Both the position numbers and the translations under genes were made by a program. A stretch of 64,000 nt of DNA, from the NCBI RefSeq assembly GCF_000176515.1, contig NZ_ADAQ01000011.1, positions 930,001 through 994,000 on the forward strand, read 5' to 3'. Positions 36,846 to 46,815 of the stretch are shown here, piece after piece. The stretch comes from Grimontia hollisae CIP 101886 (GTDB taxonomy: Bacteria; Pseudomonadota; Gammaproteobacteria; Enterobacterales; Vibrionaceae). The notes below the pieces were generated by a model. That model was not told where the DNA came from and searched no databases. It saw only the letters and a list, made by a program, of their open reading frames with translations. Position 1 is the first letter of the stretch. Every line of letters starts with the position of its first letter.

Positions 36846-37568
36846 ATGAGCGATTTTATCTATAACCCGCCAACAGCCCCCTGGCTGGATGTTATCTATC
36901 AGGATGACGACATCATTGCTATCAACAAACCGAGTGGTCTTTTGACCAACCCGGGGCGTGATCCTGCCCACTATGACAGCGCATGGTCGCGCATCAAGGC
37001 AGAATATCCAGATGCTGAACTGGTGCACCGGCTCGATATGTCGACATCCGGCCTGATTGTGTTTGCCAAGCATAAAGAGGCCGAACGCCACCTCAAGGCG
37101 CAATTTCGTGAGCGTGTCACCCACAAGCTCTACTATGCCCGCGTCTGGGGACACGTTGAGCAGGAGAAAGGCCGGGTTGATCTGCCACTGATTTGTGATT
37201 GGCCCAACCGCCCGAAACAAAAGGTGTGCTTTGAAAACGGTAAACCGTCAGTGACCGATTACGAGGTCATTAAGCGCGAAAAGAAAACTACCCTGGTGCG
37301 GCTTTTGCCTATCACCGGCCGCTCCCATCAGCTTCGTGTGCACATGCTGGCGCTTGACCACCCGATTGTGGGGGATGAATTTTATGCCCCCCCACAAGCA
37401 CAGAAATACTCTCCGCGGCTCCAGCTTCACGCTGGTGAGCTTTGTTTCCTGCACCCAGGTAGCGGAGACCCCATGCATTTGGCAGCGCCTTGCGATTTTT
37501 ACCGTCAGGCACCGGGAGACACACTGGTGCAACGGGGAATTAAAGCAGATCCGCTGCAATTGAAGTAA
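36846..37568 (+). CDS. rluA: Dual-specificity rRNA/tRNA pseudouridine synthase RluA
   Basis: A 240-residue enzyme that makes pseudouridine at 23S rRNA position 746 and tRNA position 32 (known for E. coli RluA). The catalytic aspartate is in VHRLDMSTSGL (about residue 64). VDLPLICDWPNRPKQKVC and ITGRSHQLRVHMLALDHPI match RluA closely. There is no S4 domain, as expected. It follows the rapA terminator by about 70 bases, the same order as in E. coli (rapA-rluA). Confidence 0.94.
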   Translation: MSDFIYNPPTAPWLDVIYQDDDIIAINKPSGLLTNPGRDPAHYDSAWSRIKAEYPDAELVHRLDMSTSGLIVFAKHKEAERHLKAQFRERVTHKLYYARVWGHVEQEKGRVDLPLICDWPNRPKQKVCFENGKPSVTDYEVIKREKKTTLVRLLPITGRSHQLRVHMLALDHPIVGDEFYAPPQAQKYSPRLQLHAGELCFLHPGSGDPMHLAAPCDFYRQAPGDTLVQRGIKADPLQLK

Positions 37569-37610
37569 TCAGGTATTCCGCTTTACACTGGCGGAAAAAG
37601 GAAGTCCGCC

Positions 37611-38564
37611 ATGGAAAAGATTGTCTTTCTGGATAGCGCCACTATCCCTGCCCACATCCGTATTCCCTCCCCCGCATTTCCCCACCAATGGGAAAGTTTT
37701 GAGGAAACCTCACCTGATCAGGTTGTCGACAGGCTCAAAACGGCGACCATCGCCATCACCAACAAAGTGGTGCTCCGTGGCGAGATCCTCAAACAATTGC
37801 CTGCGCTGAAGCTGATTGCCGTCGCAGCAACCGGCTACAACAATGTTGACCTTGAATGGTGTAAAGCCCATAACCTGCCGGTATGTAACATTCGTGGCTA
37901 CGCCACCCGCTCAGTACCCGAACACGTTATGGCCCTCGCCTTTGCATTAAGGCGCAATCTCAATGCCTACCACCGTGATATCGAGCTTGGCGTCTGGAAG
38001 GAGAAAAACCAGTTTTGCTTTTTCACCCATCCCATCGGCGATATCCAGGGTGCAACACTCGCCATTGTTGGTTCAGGCAGTCTTGGGCAGTCGGTCGAAG
38101 CGCTGGCCAACGCCGTCGGTATGAAAGTGATCCGTGCAGAGCGCAAAGGTGCAGCATCTATCCGTGAAGGCTATGTATCATTCGATAGCGCACTGGAGAG
38201 TGCAGATATCCTGACTCTGCACTCTCCGTTAAGTGACGCGACCCGACACCTGATTGGCGAGCAAGAACTGGCAAAAATGAAATCCACGGCCATTTTGATT
38301 AACACTGGCCGCGGCGGTTTGGTGGATGAACAGGCGCTGGTTGAAGCACTAAAACAAGGTGTGATAGGAGGTGCCGGGGTAGATGTGTTTACCGAGGAGC
38401 CCGCCACCATGCGTAATCCTCTATTAGCCCATGCGGGAATGCCAAACCTTATCCTCACCCCCCATGTTGCCTGGGGCAGTGATTCTAGCATCCAGGCGCT
38501 TGCCAACCAGCTCACCGACAACCTCAATGCCTTTGTGGCAGGACACCCCCAGAATTTGGTCTAA
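37611..38564 (+). CDS. D-2-hydroxyacid dehydrogenase (glycerate dehydrogenase-like)
   Basis: A 317-residue NAD(P)-dependent dehydrogenase of the D-isomer family. The Rossmann motif is at about residues 148-158 (AIVGSGSLGQS). The catalytic Arg is in INTGRGGLVDE, the Glu in DVFTEEP and the His in LILTPHVAW. It probably reduces hydroxypyruvate or glyoxylate or oxidises a D-hydroxyacid; which one cannot be read from sequence. GGAAG precedes the ATG, which is 42 bases after rluA. A terminator shared with djlA follows. Confidence 0.85.
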   Translation: MEKIVFLDSATIPAHIRIPSPAFPHQWESFEETSPDQVVDRLKTATIAITNKVVLRGEILKQLPALKLIAVAATGYNNVDLEWCKAHNLPVCNIRGYATRSVPEHVMALAFALRRNLNAYHRDIELGVWKEKNQFCFFTHPIGDIQGATLAIVGSGSLGQSVEALANAVGMKVIRAERKGAASIREGYVSFDSALESADILTLHSPLSDATRHLIGEQELAKMKSTAILINTGRGGLVDEQALVEALKQGVIGGAGVDVFTEEPATMRNPLLAHAGMPNLILTPHVAWGSDSSIQALANQLTDNLNAFVAGHPQNLV

Positions 38565-38566
38565 GG

Positions 38567-38597
38567 GGAAAGGGCTTATTTGAAGCCCTTTTCTTTC
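38567..38597. terminator. Bidirectional terminator overlapping the djlA stop
   Basis: GAAAGGGCTT (38568-38577) pairs with AAGCCCTTTT (38583-38592; one G-T pair at the base) around a five-base loop that contains part of the djlA stop codon. A pyrimidine tract follows on the + strand. Confidence 0.8.
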
Positions 38598-39403
38598 TTG
38601 ATCAGATCGTAGGCTGCCTGGATTTCCTGGGCTTTCTGTTTTGCCATCTCCATCATTTCCGGTGGGAGGCCCTTGGCGGCCAGTTTGTCCGGGTGGTGTT
38701 CGTTCATCAATTTACGGTAGGCACGCTTAACCGCCTGGGCATTGGCGGTTTCATCCACCCCCAGGATTTTGTAGGCATCGGAAACGTTCGGGCCACCAAA
38801 CCCTGACTGCCATTGTTGCTGCCCCTGATGGTAACCGCCTTGTTGCTGGTAGAACTGATACGCGGCTTCCTGCATGGCCAGACGTTGCTCCAGTTGCTGG
38901 CGGGAAAAACCCAGACTGCTGGCGACGGTATACAACACCTGTCGCTCACTCGGGTGGATAGAGCCATCGGCGTAGGCCGCCTGAATTTGCACCTCCAGGA
39001 AAAACTGGAGCAGGTCAAAGCGGCCACCACAATTGCGCCTGACTCCCTCTAGGGTATCTTCCAACGGGAAAGTAGCATCTTTTCCTTCCCGGAAAGCATC
39101 CTGTGCCTGGCGTCTGGCCTCACCATGCAGCCCCATGCGATCCATTAGGGTTGTCGCAAGGCGGATTTCGCTCTGTGTCACCTGCCCTTTGGCTTTTGCA
39201 ACATGCCCCATCACTGCAAAGGTCGCATGAAAATAAGCCTGTTGGCGGGCTTGCTGGCTTTGGCCCTGGAAGCCAGCGCCAAATGACACGTTTTGTCGCG
39301 CTTTGTCGAACTTATGGCCCAAAAACAGGCCTAACAATAAACCGAATGGACCACCCAGCAGAAAGCCGAAGAATGCCCCCAATACTTTTCCCCAAACCGC
39401 CAT
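38576..39403 (-). CDS. djlA: DnaJ-like membrane co-chaperone DjlA
   Basis: A 275-residue type III J-domain protein. One N-terminal membrane helix (VLGAFFGFLLGGPFGLLLGLFLG, about residues 7-29, glycine-rich as in DjlA) is followed by a TerB-like helical domain (about 60-175), a Gln/Gly-rich linker and a C-terminal J domain with the HPD motif in MNEHHPDKL. It stimulates DnaK ATPase at the inner membrane. It is divergent from lptD, the conserved arrangement in enteric bacteria and vibrios. Confidence 0.95.
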   Translation of the reverse strand: MAVWGKVLGAFFGFLLGGPFGLLLGLFLGHKFDKARQNVSFGAGFQGQSQQARQQAYFHATFAVMGHVAKAKGQVTQSEIRLATTLMDRMGLHGEARRQAQDAFREGKDATFPLEDTLEGVRRNCGGRFDLLQFFLEVQIQAAYADGSIHPSERQVLYTVASSLGFSRQQLEQRLAMQEAAYQFYQQQGGYHQGQQQWQSGFGGPNVSDAYKILGVDETANAQAVKRAYRKLMNEHHPDKLAAKGLPPEMMEMAKQKAQEIQAAYDLIKKEKGFK

Positions 39404-39564
39404 GATTGATTCTCTATTTGATTAATTTATCTCGTTTAAGCCAGCAAGCAGGTGCCGAGAAGCATGATTTGCATTATCATAACACCCATTTTTCAGCAAA
39501 AATTTGCCAGGACGCAGCGCAAGAGTATACCAGTGCTGTAAGACAACAACAGGATTGAGTTTTA

Positions 39565-41916
39565 ATGTCACTGACTGCCAGAAGTTTAGTATCTCTGATG
39601 ATTTGCCTTGCCCTCCATGGCCAGGCCATGGCGACAGAAAGCCAAGTCACTCACGGCAGCACAGAACCGCTGACGCTCCCTAACGGGAAATGCCTTGCAC
39701 CAGAATATCGCTGTAACCCTGCCAAAGGTTCAGCAGAAGATATCAACAATTTACCCATCAAAATTGAAGCTGACAGCGCTGAAGCCAAAGCCAACGAACG
39801 GGCAATTTACCGTGGCGATGTTGTCGTCACGCAAGGCAACCGTACCGTCAAGGCAGACACAGCGACACTGCGTCAACCGGAAAATATTGTCACTGCGGAT
39901 GGCAACGTTTACTTCCATGACGGGGAAATTGCGGTTTCCGGAAAGTCCCTGCAGACCAATCTTGACAACGAAGACACAACCCTGACCGAAGCCTACTACA
40001 AAATGATGTGTACGCCAGGCCGTGGTCAGGCAAAGCGTGTATTTAAAAACGGCACCACTTTCTATGAAATGGAAGACGGTACTTACACCACGTGTCCTGA
40101 TGATGATAAAAGTTGGCGATTCAGTGCTGGCAAGCTGGAAAAAGAACAAGGGGACATTTTCGCCAATCTGTACCACGCCCGTTTTGAGGTGTTGGACACC
40201 CCGGTGTTTTATCTTCCCTACCTGAGGGTTCCGGTGGAAGACGGTCGGCTAACTGGTTTCCTGTATCCATCTGTGAGCTTGAATGATACTGACGGTTTCG
40301 AGCTAGAAACGCCGTTTTACTGGAATATTCACCCTCAGGCAGACATGCTTATCACACCAAGATACATGTCCAACCGCGGTCTGTTTATGACTCTGGAACC
40401 CCGCTACCTAACCGAATATGGCAGAGGCAGTTTGGTACTGGAGTATATGGGGAGTGACAGACTTTACCCGGAGTTTGATAAAAGCTGGGGCGTTAACTGG
40501 CGTCATGCCGGTATTCAGGATCACTGGCTTTATGATATTGACTACAGCAAAGTCAGTGACTTCACGTATTTTAACCGCCATACCGATTCACGTGTGGGGA
40601 GCCGCGAAGACAATACATTACTGCAAACAGGCCAGGTCTCGTACCGCGATCTGAACTGGGATTCCACACTGACCGTCCGTGACTTTCAGCCATTGAGCCC
40701 AAACACGCCAGTGTATCGTCTATTGCCACAACTGGCGATGAATTACTACCGCCCGGATACCAGGTACGGGTTGGACTTTTACATACCCGCTCAAATCAGC
40801 AAATTCGCCACAGACGATAACCGCAAGCCCGATGCCCTGCGAATCAATATCGAACCCACTGTTGTCTTACCGTATAACCTGCCCTGGCTCAGTGCCACGG
40901 CAGAAGGCAAGGTGTTCTATACCTATTATGACCAGTCGAACATTAAAGGCGTAACCGGGGTAAACGGTGAAAAGCTCGATGAAACCGTTTCCCGTGCAGT
41001 GCCAATGGCAAGGTTGCATGCCATGGTCACACTTGAGCGTAACGGCGCATTTTTCGATACCCCTTACACCCAGACACTGGAGCCACAGGTACAATATTTG
41101 TATATCAAAGATGTCGACCAGTCGGGTATTTATAATCCGGTGAACTACTCCGGTGGTGGTTATGACACAGCACGCTTGCAAACCGACTACTATGGCCTGT
41201 TTCGTGCCAACCAATACAGCAGTGTGGATTATATCAATCCAGCAAACCAGGTGACCGTCGGTGCCGCCACCCGCTTTTTTGATAACGGATACAAAGAACG
41301 GTTTAATCTGGCATTTGGACAGATTTATTATCTGGACAGGTTTGCTGATCAGCAAGATACCTCGCTGAACTATTCCGCCTGGGCGATTGAAAGTGAGCTA
41401 AACCTGAATGACCACCTGTTTGTCCGTGGGTCGATGGAATACGACAGCAACCTCAACGATCTCCAGTTTGCCAATGCCACGCTGGAATATCGTGATGGCA
41501 GCATCTTTGCCCAGACCAGTTACCGCTATGTGGCCAAGGACTACATTGCCAGCACCGTGGGATTCAACAATCTGGATCAGATCACCGAAGACGGCATTTC
41601 ACAGGTGGGTCTGGTCACGGGTTTCCCCATTGCTGACGGCGTCACTGTCCGCGGGCAGTACTTTCATGATTTAACCCAGGACCTGATGCTGGAAAACCAG
41701 TTCGGTATCACCTACCACTCCGATTGTTGGGTGATAGGTTTAAGTTACAACGAATACCTGTTGTCACGCGGTAATATCAATGATGAGGCACGTTACGACA
41801 ACAACATCAGTCTGTCATTCAGCCTGCTTGGACTTGGCGCAAACGCAGGATTTGGTTATAGCTCAGCAAGTGGCAACGCATTGGGTTACCGCAATCCGTT
41901 TGGCCTGAAAAACTAG
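39565..41916 (+). CDS. lptD: LPS-assembly outer-membrane protein LptD
   Basis: A 783-residue outer-membrane barrel that, with LptE, inserts lipopolysaccharide in the outer leaflet. A signal peptide (about residues 1-23) is followed by a periplasmic OstA/jellyroll domain (IKIEADSAEAKANERAIYRGDV) and the LptD barrel. Cysteines at residues 43 and 50 and two in the region of residues 148-175 precede the barrel; near the C terminus only one Cys is visible (SDCWVIG), where E. coli has two adjacent ones. The start ATG at 39565 suits the signal peptide. It leads the cluster lptD-surA-pdxA-rsmA-apaG-apaH, and SurA is the chaperone needed for LptD folding. Confidence 0.95.
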   Translation: MSLTARSLVSLMICLALHGQAMATESQVTHGSTEPLTLPNGKCLAPEYRCNPAKGSAEDINNLPIKIEADSAEAKANERAIYRGDVVVTQGNRTVKADTATLRQPENIVTADGNVYFHDGEIAVSGKSLQTNLDNEDTTLTEAYYKMMCTPGRGQAKRVFKNGTTFYEMEDGTYTTCPDDDKSWRFSAGKLEKEQGDIFANLYHARFEVLDTPVFYLPYLRVPVEDGRLTGFLYPSVSLNDTDGFELETPFYWNIHPQADMLITPRYMSNRGLFMTLEPRYLTEYGRGSLVLEYMGSDRLYPEFDKSWGVNWRHAGIQDHWLYDIDYSKVSDFTYFNRHTDSRVGSREDNTLLQTGQVSYRDLNWDSTLTVRDFQPLSPNTPVYRLLPQLAMNYYRPDTRYGLDFYIPAQISKFATDDNRKPDALRINIEPTVVLPYNLPWLSATAEGKVFYTYYDQSNIKGVTGVNGEKLDETVSRAVPMARLHAMVTLERNGAFFDTPYTQTLEPQVQYLYIKDVDQSGIYNPVNYSGGGYDTARLQTDYYGLFRANQYSSVDYINPANQVTVGAATRFFDNGYKERFNLAFGQIYYLDRFADQQDTSLNYSAWAIESELNLNDHLFVRGSMEYDSNLNDLQFANATLEYRDGSIFAQTSYRYVAKDYIASTVGFNNLDQITEDGISQVGLVTGFPIADGVTVRGQYFHDLTQDLMLENQFGITYHSDCWVIGLSYNEYLLSRGNINDEARYDNNISLSFSLLGLGANAGFGYSSASGNALGYRNPFGLKN

Positions 41917-41954
41917 GGGCTGTTGACCCTACTATTGAGATTTTGGAACAGCAC

Positions 41955-43253
41955 ATGAAAAAATGGACGAAAGTTTTACTGGCCGCAGCAATCTCTGCCA
42001 GCTCGCTATCTGTTTCTGCTTCACCGGCAGAGCTGGATCGTGTGGTCGCTGTGGTTAATGATGGCGTGATCCTGTCAAGTGATATCGATGCACTGGAGAA
42101 AACCGTTGCACTCAATGCTGATCAGGCCAACCTGCCGCCAAAAGACGTGTTAGAGCAACAAATTCTTGATCAACTCATCCTGGAAGAACTGCAACTCCAG
42201 GAAGCCAAACGACTCGGGATCCGGATCGATGACACACGTCTTGAGCAAGCGATTAATTCGATTGCCAAAGAACGAAATCTCTCCGTCAGCCAGTTACAAG
42301 AACGGTTAAAGCGCAATGGCATTTCCTGGTCTTCCTACCGCGATCAAATCCGCCGAGAAATGACCATCAGCGAAGCGCGTAATGCACAGGTACGCCGACG
42401 CATCAGTATTCTTCCCCAGGAAGTGGAATCGCTGGCATCACAACTGAATGCTAAAAACCTTGAGAACGTAGAATACCGCCTCAGCCACATCCAGTTGCGC
42501 CTGAATGAAGGGGCAGAAAAAGAAGAGCGTGAAATCGTCGCAGAAACTGCCAACAGGCTGGTCAAAGAGCTGAAAGACGGCCGCGATTTTGCTGCACTGG
42601 CACTGGCTAATTCAAAAGGCCCCAAAGCGTTGCAGGGCGGCGACTGGGGCTGGATGCGCCTGGAGGAAATGCCAACGATCTTTGCCGATCAAATCAAAAA
42701 TAATGGTAAGGGCGCTATCATTGGCCCCTTCCGCAGTGGCGTGGGTTATCACATTCTGAAAATTACCGATGTAAAAGGCTTGAAATCCGTGGCAGTGACA
42801 GAGGTAAAGGCACGTCACATTTTGATCAAACCTTCCATTGTGCTCAGTGATGATGGTGCGAAACGCCAGCTCAACCAAATGATCGCCCAGATTAAAAAAG
42901 GCGAGAAATCATTCGAGGATTTAGCGAAGCAATACAGCGCTGACCCAGGCTCTGCGGTGAAAGGCGGCGATCTTGGCTGGCAAACCTCTGAACTTTATGT
43001 GCCTGAGTTCAAAGATAAAGTCGATACCTTACCGGAAGGCGAGATCAGTGAGCCCTTCAAAACCGTTCATGGCTGGCACATTGTACAAGTGTTAGATCGC
43101 CGCCAGGCAGACCGCACTGATACGGCGATGCAAAACCGCGCGTACGGCATGCTGTTAAATCGTAAGTTCAATGAAGAAGTCCAGGCATGGCTTCAAGAAC
43201 TTCGTGCAGGTGCGTATGTGGAGCAGGTAGGAAGCCTAAATGAAGAGAGTTAA
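41955..43253 (+). CDS. surA: Periplasmic peptidyl-prolyl isomerase/chaperone SurA
   Basis: A 432-residue periplasmic chaperone for outer-membrane proteins. A signal peptide ([22 protein letters not shown]) leads to an N-terminal SurA domain ([18 protein letters not shown]) and two parvulin domains; the first is near residues 170-270 and the second near 280-380 ([11 protein letters not shown]...[21 protein letters not shown]). The ATG at 41955 is used rather than a TTG four codons upstream. It lies 38 bases after lptD and overlaps pdxA by 14 bases. Confidence 0.95.
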   Translation: MKKWTKVLLAAAISASSLSVSASPAELDRVVAVVNDGVILSSDIDALEKTVALNADQANLPPKDVLEQQILDQLILEELQLQEAKRLGIRIDDTRLEQAINSIAKERNLSVSQLQERLKRNGISWSSYRDQIRREMTISEARNAQVRRRISILPQEVESLASQLNAKNLENVEYRLSHIQLRLNEGAEKEEREIVAETANRLVKELKDGRDFAALALANSKGPKALQGGDWGWMRLEEMPTIFADQIKNNGKGAIIGPFRSGVGYHILKITDVKGLKSVAVTEVKARHILIKPSIVLSDDGAKRQLNQMIAQIKKGEKSFEDLAKQYSADPGSAVKGGDLGWQTSELYVPEFKDKVDTLPEGEISEPFKTVHGWHIVQVLDRRQADRTDTAMQNRAYGMLLNRKFNEEVQAWLQELRAGAYVEQVGSLNEES

Positions 43254-44235
43254 TGTACAACGCATTGCGATCACACCGGGCGAGCCCGCGGGTATCGGCC
43301 CGGACTTGGTACTCGCACTGGCCCACGATCACTGGCCCCATGAGCTGGTTATTTGTGCCAACAAAGAGATGTTGGCAGCAAGGGCAAAACAACTGGGTAT
43401 TGATGTCCGTTTTCAGGATTACGATCCGCAGGCTGCCCCTCACCCCCATCAACCCGGTGTACTGGTTGTCTGTGATGAACCGCTGGAAGCTGAAGTCGTT
43501 GCAGGCCAGCTCAACGAAGCCAATGGACATTATGTACTGAACACGTTGGCAAGAGCGGCAGAAGGTAATATGCAGGGGGAGTTTGCCGCCGTTGTCACCG
43601 GCCCTGTCCATAAAGGGGTGATCAACCGTGCAGGCGTTTCTTTCAGTGGTCACACCGAGTTTTTCCAGCACCATGCCAATGTTCCACAAGTGGTGATGAT
43701 GCTGGCAACCGAAGGGTTACGTGTCGCTCTGGTAACAACACACATTCCCCTGGCCTATGTGTCCAAAGCGATCACGGAAGAAAGGCTGTTTCAGGTAATT
43801 AGTATTCTTAACGATGACCTGAAGTCCAAGTTTGGTATCGCAGAACCCAACATCTATGTCTGCGGCCTCAATCCCCATGCCGGTGAAGATGGCTGTCTGG
43901 GACGTGAAGAGATTGACATCATTGCGCCTGCACTTGAAAAACTGCGTGAGCAGGGCATCAACCTTATTGGCCCTCTGCCGGCAGATACCCTGTTTCAGGA
44001 CAAATACCTGAAAGACGCTGATGCCGTGCTTGCGATGTATCACGATCAGGGGTTGCCTGTGTTAAAATTCAAAGGATTTGGAAAGTCAGTCAACATCACA
44101 CTTGGTCTGCCTTTCATCCGAACTTCAGTAGATCATGGTACCGCATTGGATTTAGCAGGTACCGGAACGGCGGATACTGGAAGCCTGCGGACAGCGCTAT
44201 CCCACGCCCTCGAATTAGTAGAAAAGAAAGCATGA
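43240..44235 (+). CDS. pdxA: 4-hydroxythreonine-4-phosphate dehydrogenase
   Basis: A 331-residue metal- and NAD(P)-dependent enzyme of vitamin B6 synthesis, oxidising 4-phosphohydroxy-L-threonine. The motifs [27 protein letters not shown] with the FSGHTEFF metal site, and [10 protein letters not shown] are intact, as is the final [17 protein letters not shown]. It starts inside the end of surA and overlaps rsmA by four bases (ATGA), so translation is coupled. Confidence 0.95.
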   Translation: MKRVNVQRIAITPGEPAGIGPDLVLALAHDHWPHELVICANKEMLAARAKQLGIDVRFQDYDPQAAPHPHQPGVLVVCDEPLEAEVVAGQLNEANGHYVLNTLARAAEGNMQGEFAAVVTGPVHKGVINRAGVSFSGHTEFFQHHANVPQVVMMLATEGLRVALVTTHIPLAYVSKAITEERLFQVISILNDDLKSKFGIAEPNIYVCGLNPHAGEDGCLGREEIDIIAPALEKLREQGINLIGPLPADTLFQDKYLKDADAVLAMYHDQGLPVLKFKGFGKSVNITLGLPFIRTSVDHGTALDLAGTGTADTGSLRTALSHALELVEKKA

Positions 44236-45038
44236 GCGATAAAGTCCATCTTGGTCACCGCGCCCGTAAGCGCTTTGGCCAAAACTTCCTGAACGATCCG
44301 TACATCATTGATGGCATTGTTTCTGCCATTAATCCGCAGCCAGGTGAAAACCTGGTGGAAATCGGCCCGGGCCTGGGCGCATTGACGGAGCCAGTTGCCC
44401 GTGAAGTCGATAAGCTGAGTGTGGTAGAGCTTGACCGCGATCTGGCCGAGCGTCTGCGTAACCACCCTGAACTGGCAGACAAACTGACCATCTATGAAGG
44501 CGATGCGATGAAGTTCGACTTTACGCAACTGTCGTCCGATGACAAACCGCTGCGCATTTTTGGCAACCTGCCCTATAACGTGTCGACACCACTGATGTTC
44601 CACCTGTTCAGCTTTGCAGGAAAAGTAAAAGATATGCACTTTATGCTGCAAAAAGAAGTGGTTAACCGTCTGGCTGCTGGCCCTAACAGCAAAGCGTACG
44701 GTCGCCTGACTGTGATGGCGCAATACTACTGTAAAGTGGTACCGGTGCTGGAAGTGCCACCCTCTGCGTTCAAACCTGCCCCCAAAGTAGACTCTGCGGT
44801 AGTGCGCCTTGTTCCACACAAGGAATTGCCACACCCAACCACCAGCCTGAAATGGCTGGAGCGTGTTTGCCGGGAAGGGTTTAACCAACGTCGTAAAACG
44901 GTACGTAACTGCTATAAATCACTGATTGACGCAGACACCATGGAGTCCTTGGGCATCGACCCTTCGGCGCGACCGGAAAGTCTGACGCTGGCCCAATTTG
45001 TCGCATTGGCAAACTGGATGGATGCTAACCACCCATAA
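44232..45038 (+). CDS. rsmA: 16S rRNA dimethyladenosine transferase RsmA (KsgA)
   Basis: A 268-residue SAM-dependent methyltransferase that dimethylates A1518 and A1519 of 16S rRNA late in 30S assembly. SAM motif I is [12 protein letters not shown] and the catalytic motif IV is NLPYNVSTP. The N-terminal [11 protein letters not shown] block is typical. It overlaps pdxA by four bases and is 23 bases before apaG. Confidence 0.96.
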   Translation: MSDKVHLGHRARKRFGQNFLNDPYIIDGIVSAINPQPGENLVEIGPGLGALTEPVAREVDKLSVVELDRDLAERLRNHPELADKLTIYEGDAMKFDFTQLSSDDKPLRIFGNLPYNVSTPLMFHLFSFAGKVKDMHFMLQKEVVNRLAAGPNSKAYGRLTVMAQYYCKVVPVLEVPPSAFKPAPKVDSAVVRLVPHKELPHPTTSLKWLERVCREGFNQRRKTVRNCYKSLIDADTMESLGIDPSARPESLTLAQFVALANWMDANHP

Positions 45039-45061
45039 TTATTTCGGGGAACACTTCAGGG

Positions 45062-45436
45062 ATGAGAAACAACAATTTTATGGTTCGAGTGAAGACGCAT
45101 TATGTACAAGAGCAGTCTGAGCCGGATAAAAAACGTTATGTGTTTTCCTATACGATCACCATTGAAAACAATGGAGAGCGACATGCTCAACTCCTTCGCC
45201 GGAAATGGTTAGTCACCGATGCCAATGGCAAAAAACTGGTGATTGAAGGTGAAGGGGTTGTGGGCGAACAACCGTTAATTGAGTCAGGCGACGCATACAC
45301 CTACACCAGTGGTACCATACTGGAAACACCAGTGGGCGTGATGCAGGGTCATTACACCATGATTGACGTTGAAGAACAGGAGTTTGATATTGAGATCTCA
45401 CCGTTTCGTCTGGCACTTCCCAACATTCTTCATTAG
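45062..45436 (+). CDS. apaG: ApaG protein
   Basis: A 124-residue protein with a fibronectin type III-like beta-sandwich. GEGVVGEQPLIESGDAYTYT and GVMQGHYTMID are the strongly conserved ApaG blocks. The biochemical role is unclear; mutations in its neighbour raise Co/Mg tolerance phenotypes in enteric bacteria. The ATG at 45062 has AGGG in front. It lies eight bases before apaH. Confidence 0.93.
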   Translation: MRNNNFMVRVKTHYVQEQSEPDKKRYVFSYTITIENNGERHAQLLRRKWLVTDANGKKLVIEGEGVVGEQPLIESGDAYTYTSGTILETPVGVMQGHYTMIDVEEQEFDIEISPFRLALPNILH

Positions 45437-45444
45437 GAGCACCC

Positions 45445-46281
45445 GTGGCGACTTACCTTGTCGGAGATATTCAAGGCTGCTTTGACGATCTGAAAATCCT
45501 GTTGGAGGAAGCCAACTTCGATCCGGTGCAGGATCATCTCTATATCGCCGGTGATCTCGTCGCAAGGGGACCAGACTCCCTGTCCGTATTACGTTTTGTA
45601 AAGTCTCTGGGCAACCATGGCCACACCGTTCTGGGTAACCACGATCTGCACTTGCTGGCCGTGTCAGAGGGGATCATGAAGCCCAAAAGCAAGGACAAGA
45701 CCCTGCCCATTCTGGAGGCCGATGATCGGGACGAACTTCTGAATTGGTTACGCCATCAGCCATTGCTTATTCATGTTGAACACAGCAACAGCCGTGCACC
45801 TGGCTTTATCATGACTCACGCAGGGATCCCCCCCAGCTGGAACAGGGACACCGCAATACAGTGTGCACACGAGGTAGAAGCAATTTTACAAAGTGATCGC
45901 TATGTCTGGCTGCTGGAAAATATGTATGCCAACGAACCATCGTTGTGGTCAAACGATCTGGAAGGGATAGACAGGTATCGCTACATCATCAATGCGTTGA
46001 CACGGATGCGTTTCTGTGACCCTGACGGTCGCCTGGATATGACGTGCAAGCTGCCACCGGAAAAAGTGGAAGATAATGCCTTAGTCCCCTGGTTTGCGAT
46101 GAAAAACCGCTGTCCTATCAAAGAAACCTTGGTATTTGGTCACTGGGCAGCACTGGGAGGCGTGTTGACCAATAACCTGCTTGGCCTCGACACCGGGTGT
46201 GTCTGGGGTGGCTCTCTGACCATGGTGAGATGGGAAGATGGGCAACGGTTTTCGCGCCCTTGTCCGGTTTATTCAGCCTGA
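45445..46281 (+). CDS. apaH: Diadenosine tetraphosphatase (symmetrical)
   Basis: A 278-residue metallophosphatase that splits Ap4A to two ADP and removes Np4 caps from RNA. The metallophosphoesterase motifs GDIQGCFDDL (residues 7-16), AGDLVARGPDS and GNHDLHLL are present, with VFGHWAALGG near the C terminus. It starts at GTG 45445 with AGGAG upstream. It is the last gene of the lptD cluster and converges on folA with a 13-base gap. Confidence 0.95.
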   Translation: MATYLVGDIQGCFDDLKILLEEANFDPVQDHLYIAGDLVARGPDSLSVLRFVKSLGNHGHTVLGNHDLHLLAVSEGIMKPKSKDKTLPILEADDRDELLNWLRHQPLLIHVEHSNSRAPGFIMTHAGIPPSWNRDTAIQCAHEVEAILQSDRYVWLLENMYANEPSLWSNDLEGIDRYRYIINALTRMRFCDPDGRLDMTCKLPPEKVEDNALVPWFAMKNRCPIKETLVFGHWAALGGVLTNNLLGLDTGCVWGGSLTMVRWEDGQRFSRPCPVYSA

Positions 46282-46285
46282 ATAC

Positions 46286-46307
46286 AGAGCGGGATTACTC
46301 CCGCTCT
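46286..46307. other. Hairpin between apaH and folA stops
   Basis: AGAGCGGGA (46286-46294) pairs perfectly with TCCCGCTCT (46299-46307) around a four-base loop. The folA stop codon starts in that loop. There is no T run on either strand, so it is either a weak bidirectional terminator or an mRNA 3'-end stabiliser. Confidence 0.6.
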
Positions 46308-46777
46308 AACACCACAAATTCCATGTTGTAACGGTTCTTTTCATCCGCAACAAAAGCGGTTTTTTGAACCTCTAACCAGCCTTCCCCCCAATCAGGAAAA
46401 CAGGTATCGCCCTCGATGTCGGCATCGATAAAGGTGAGGTACAGTTTATCGGCCCGGGGCAGACAGGCGGTATAAATCGCACCGCCACCGATAATCACGG
46501 CTTCTTCAACCGCACCGGCCAGCGCGATAGCAGCATCAATGCTGGTGGCACTTTCCACGCCTTCCGCAGCCCAGCTTTCATCTCGGCTAATGACGATGTT
46601 ACGGCGTCCGGGAAGAGGGCGACCAATAGACTCATAGGTTTTACGCCCCATGATCACGGGTTTGCCCAGGGTATTTTGCTTGAACCAGGCAAAATCGGCA
46701 GGCAGATGCCAAGGCATGGCGTTGTCTTTGCCTATCACCCGCCCTTTTGCCATCGCGGCAATCATGCTGATCTTCAT
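46295..46777 (-). CDS. folA: Dihydrofolate reductase
   Basis: A 160-residue NADPH-dependent enzyme that makes tetrahydrofolate and is the target of trimethoprim. ISMIAAMAKGRVIGKDNAMPWHLPADFAWFK has the Met20-loop and the catalytic acid Asp; GKPVIMGRKTYESIGRPLPGR and VIIGGGAIY bind NADPH. The residue pattern is that of the chromosomal enzyme with no obvious resistance change. It converges with apaH. Confidence 0.95.
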   Translation of the reverse strand: MKISMIAAMAKGRVIGKDNAMPWHLPADFAWFKQNTLGKPVIMGRKTYESIGRPLPGRRNIVISRDESWAAEGVESATSIDAAIALAGAVEEAVIIGGGAIYTACLPRADKLYLTFIDADIEGDTCFPDWGEGWLEVQKTAFVADEKNRYNMEFVVLERE

Positions 46778-46815
46778 CGGCTCAGGTATCCTTCATTTTC
46801 CAACAGCACGACATG

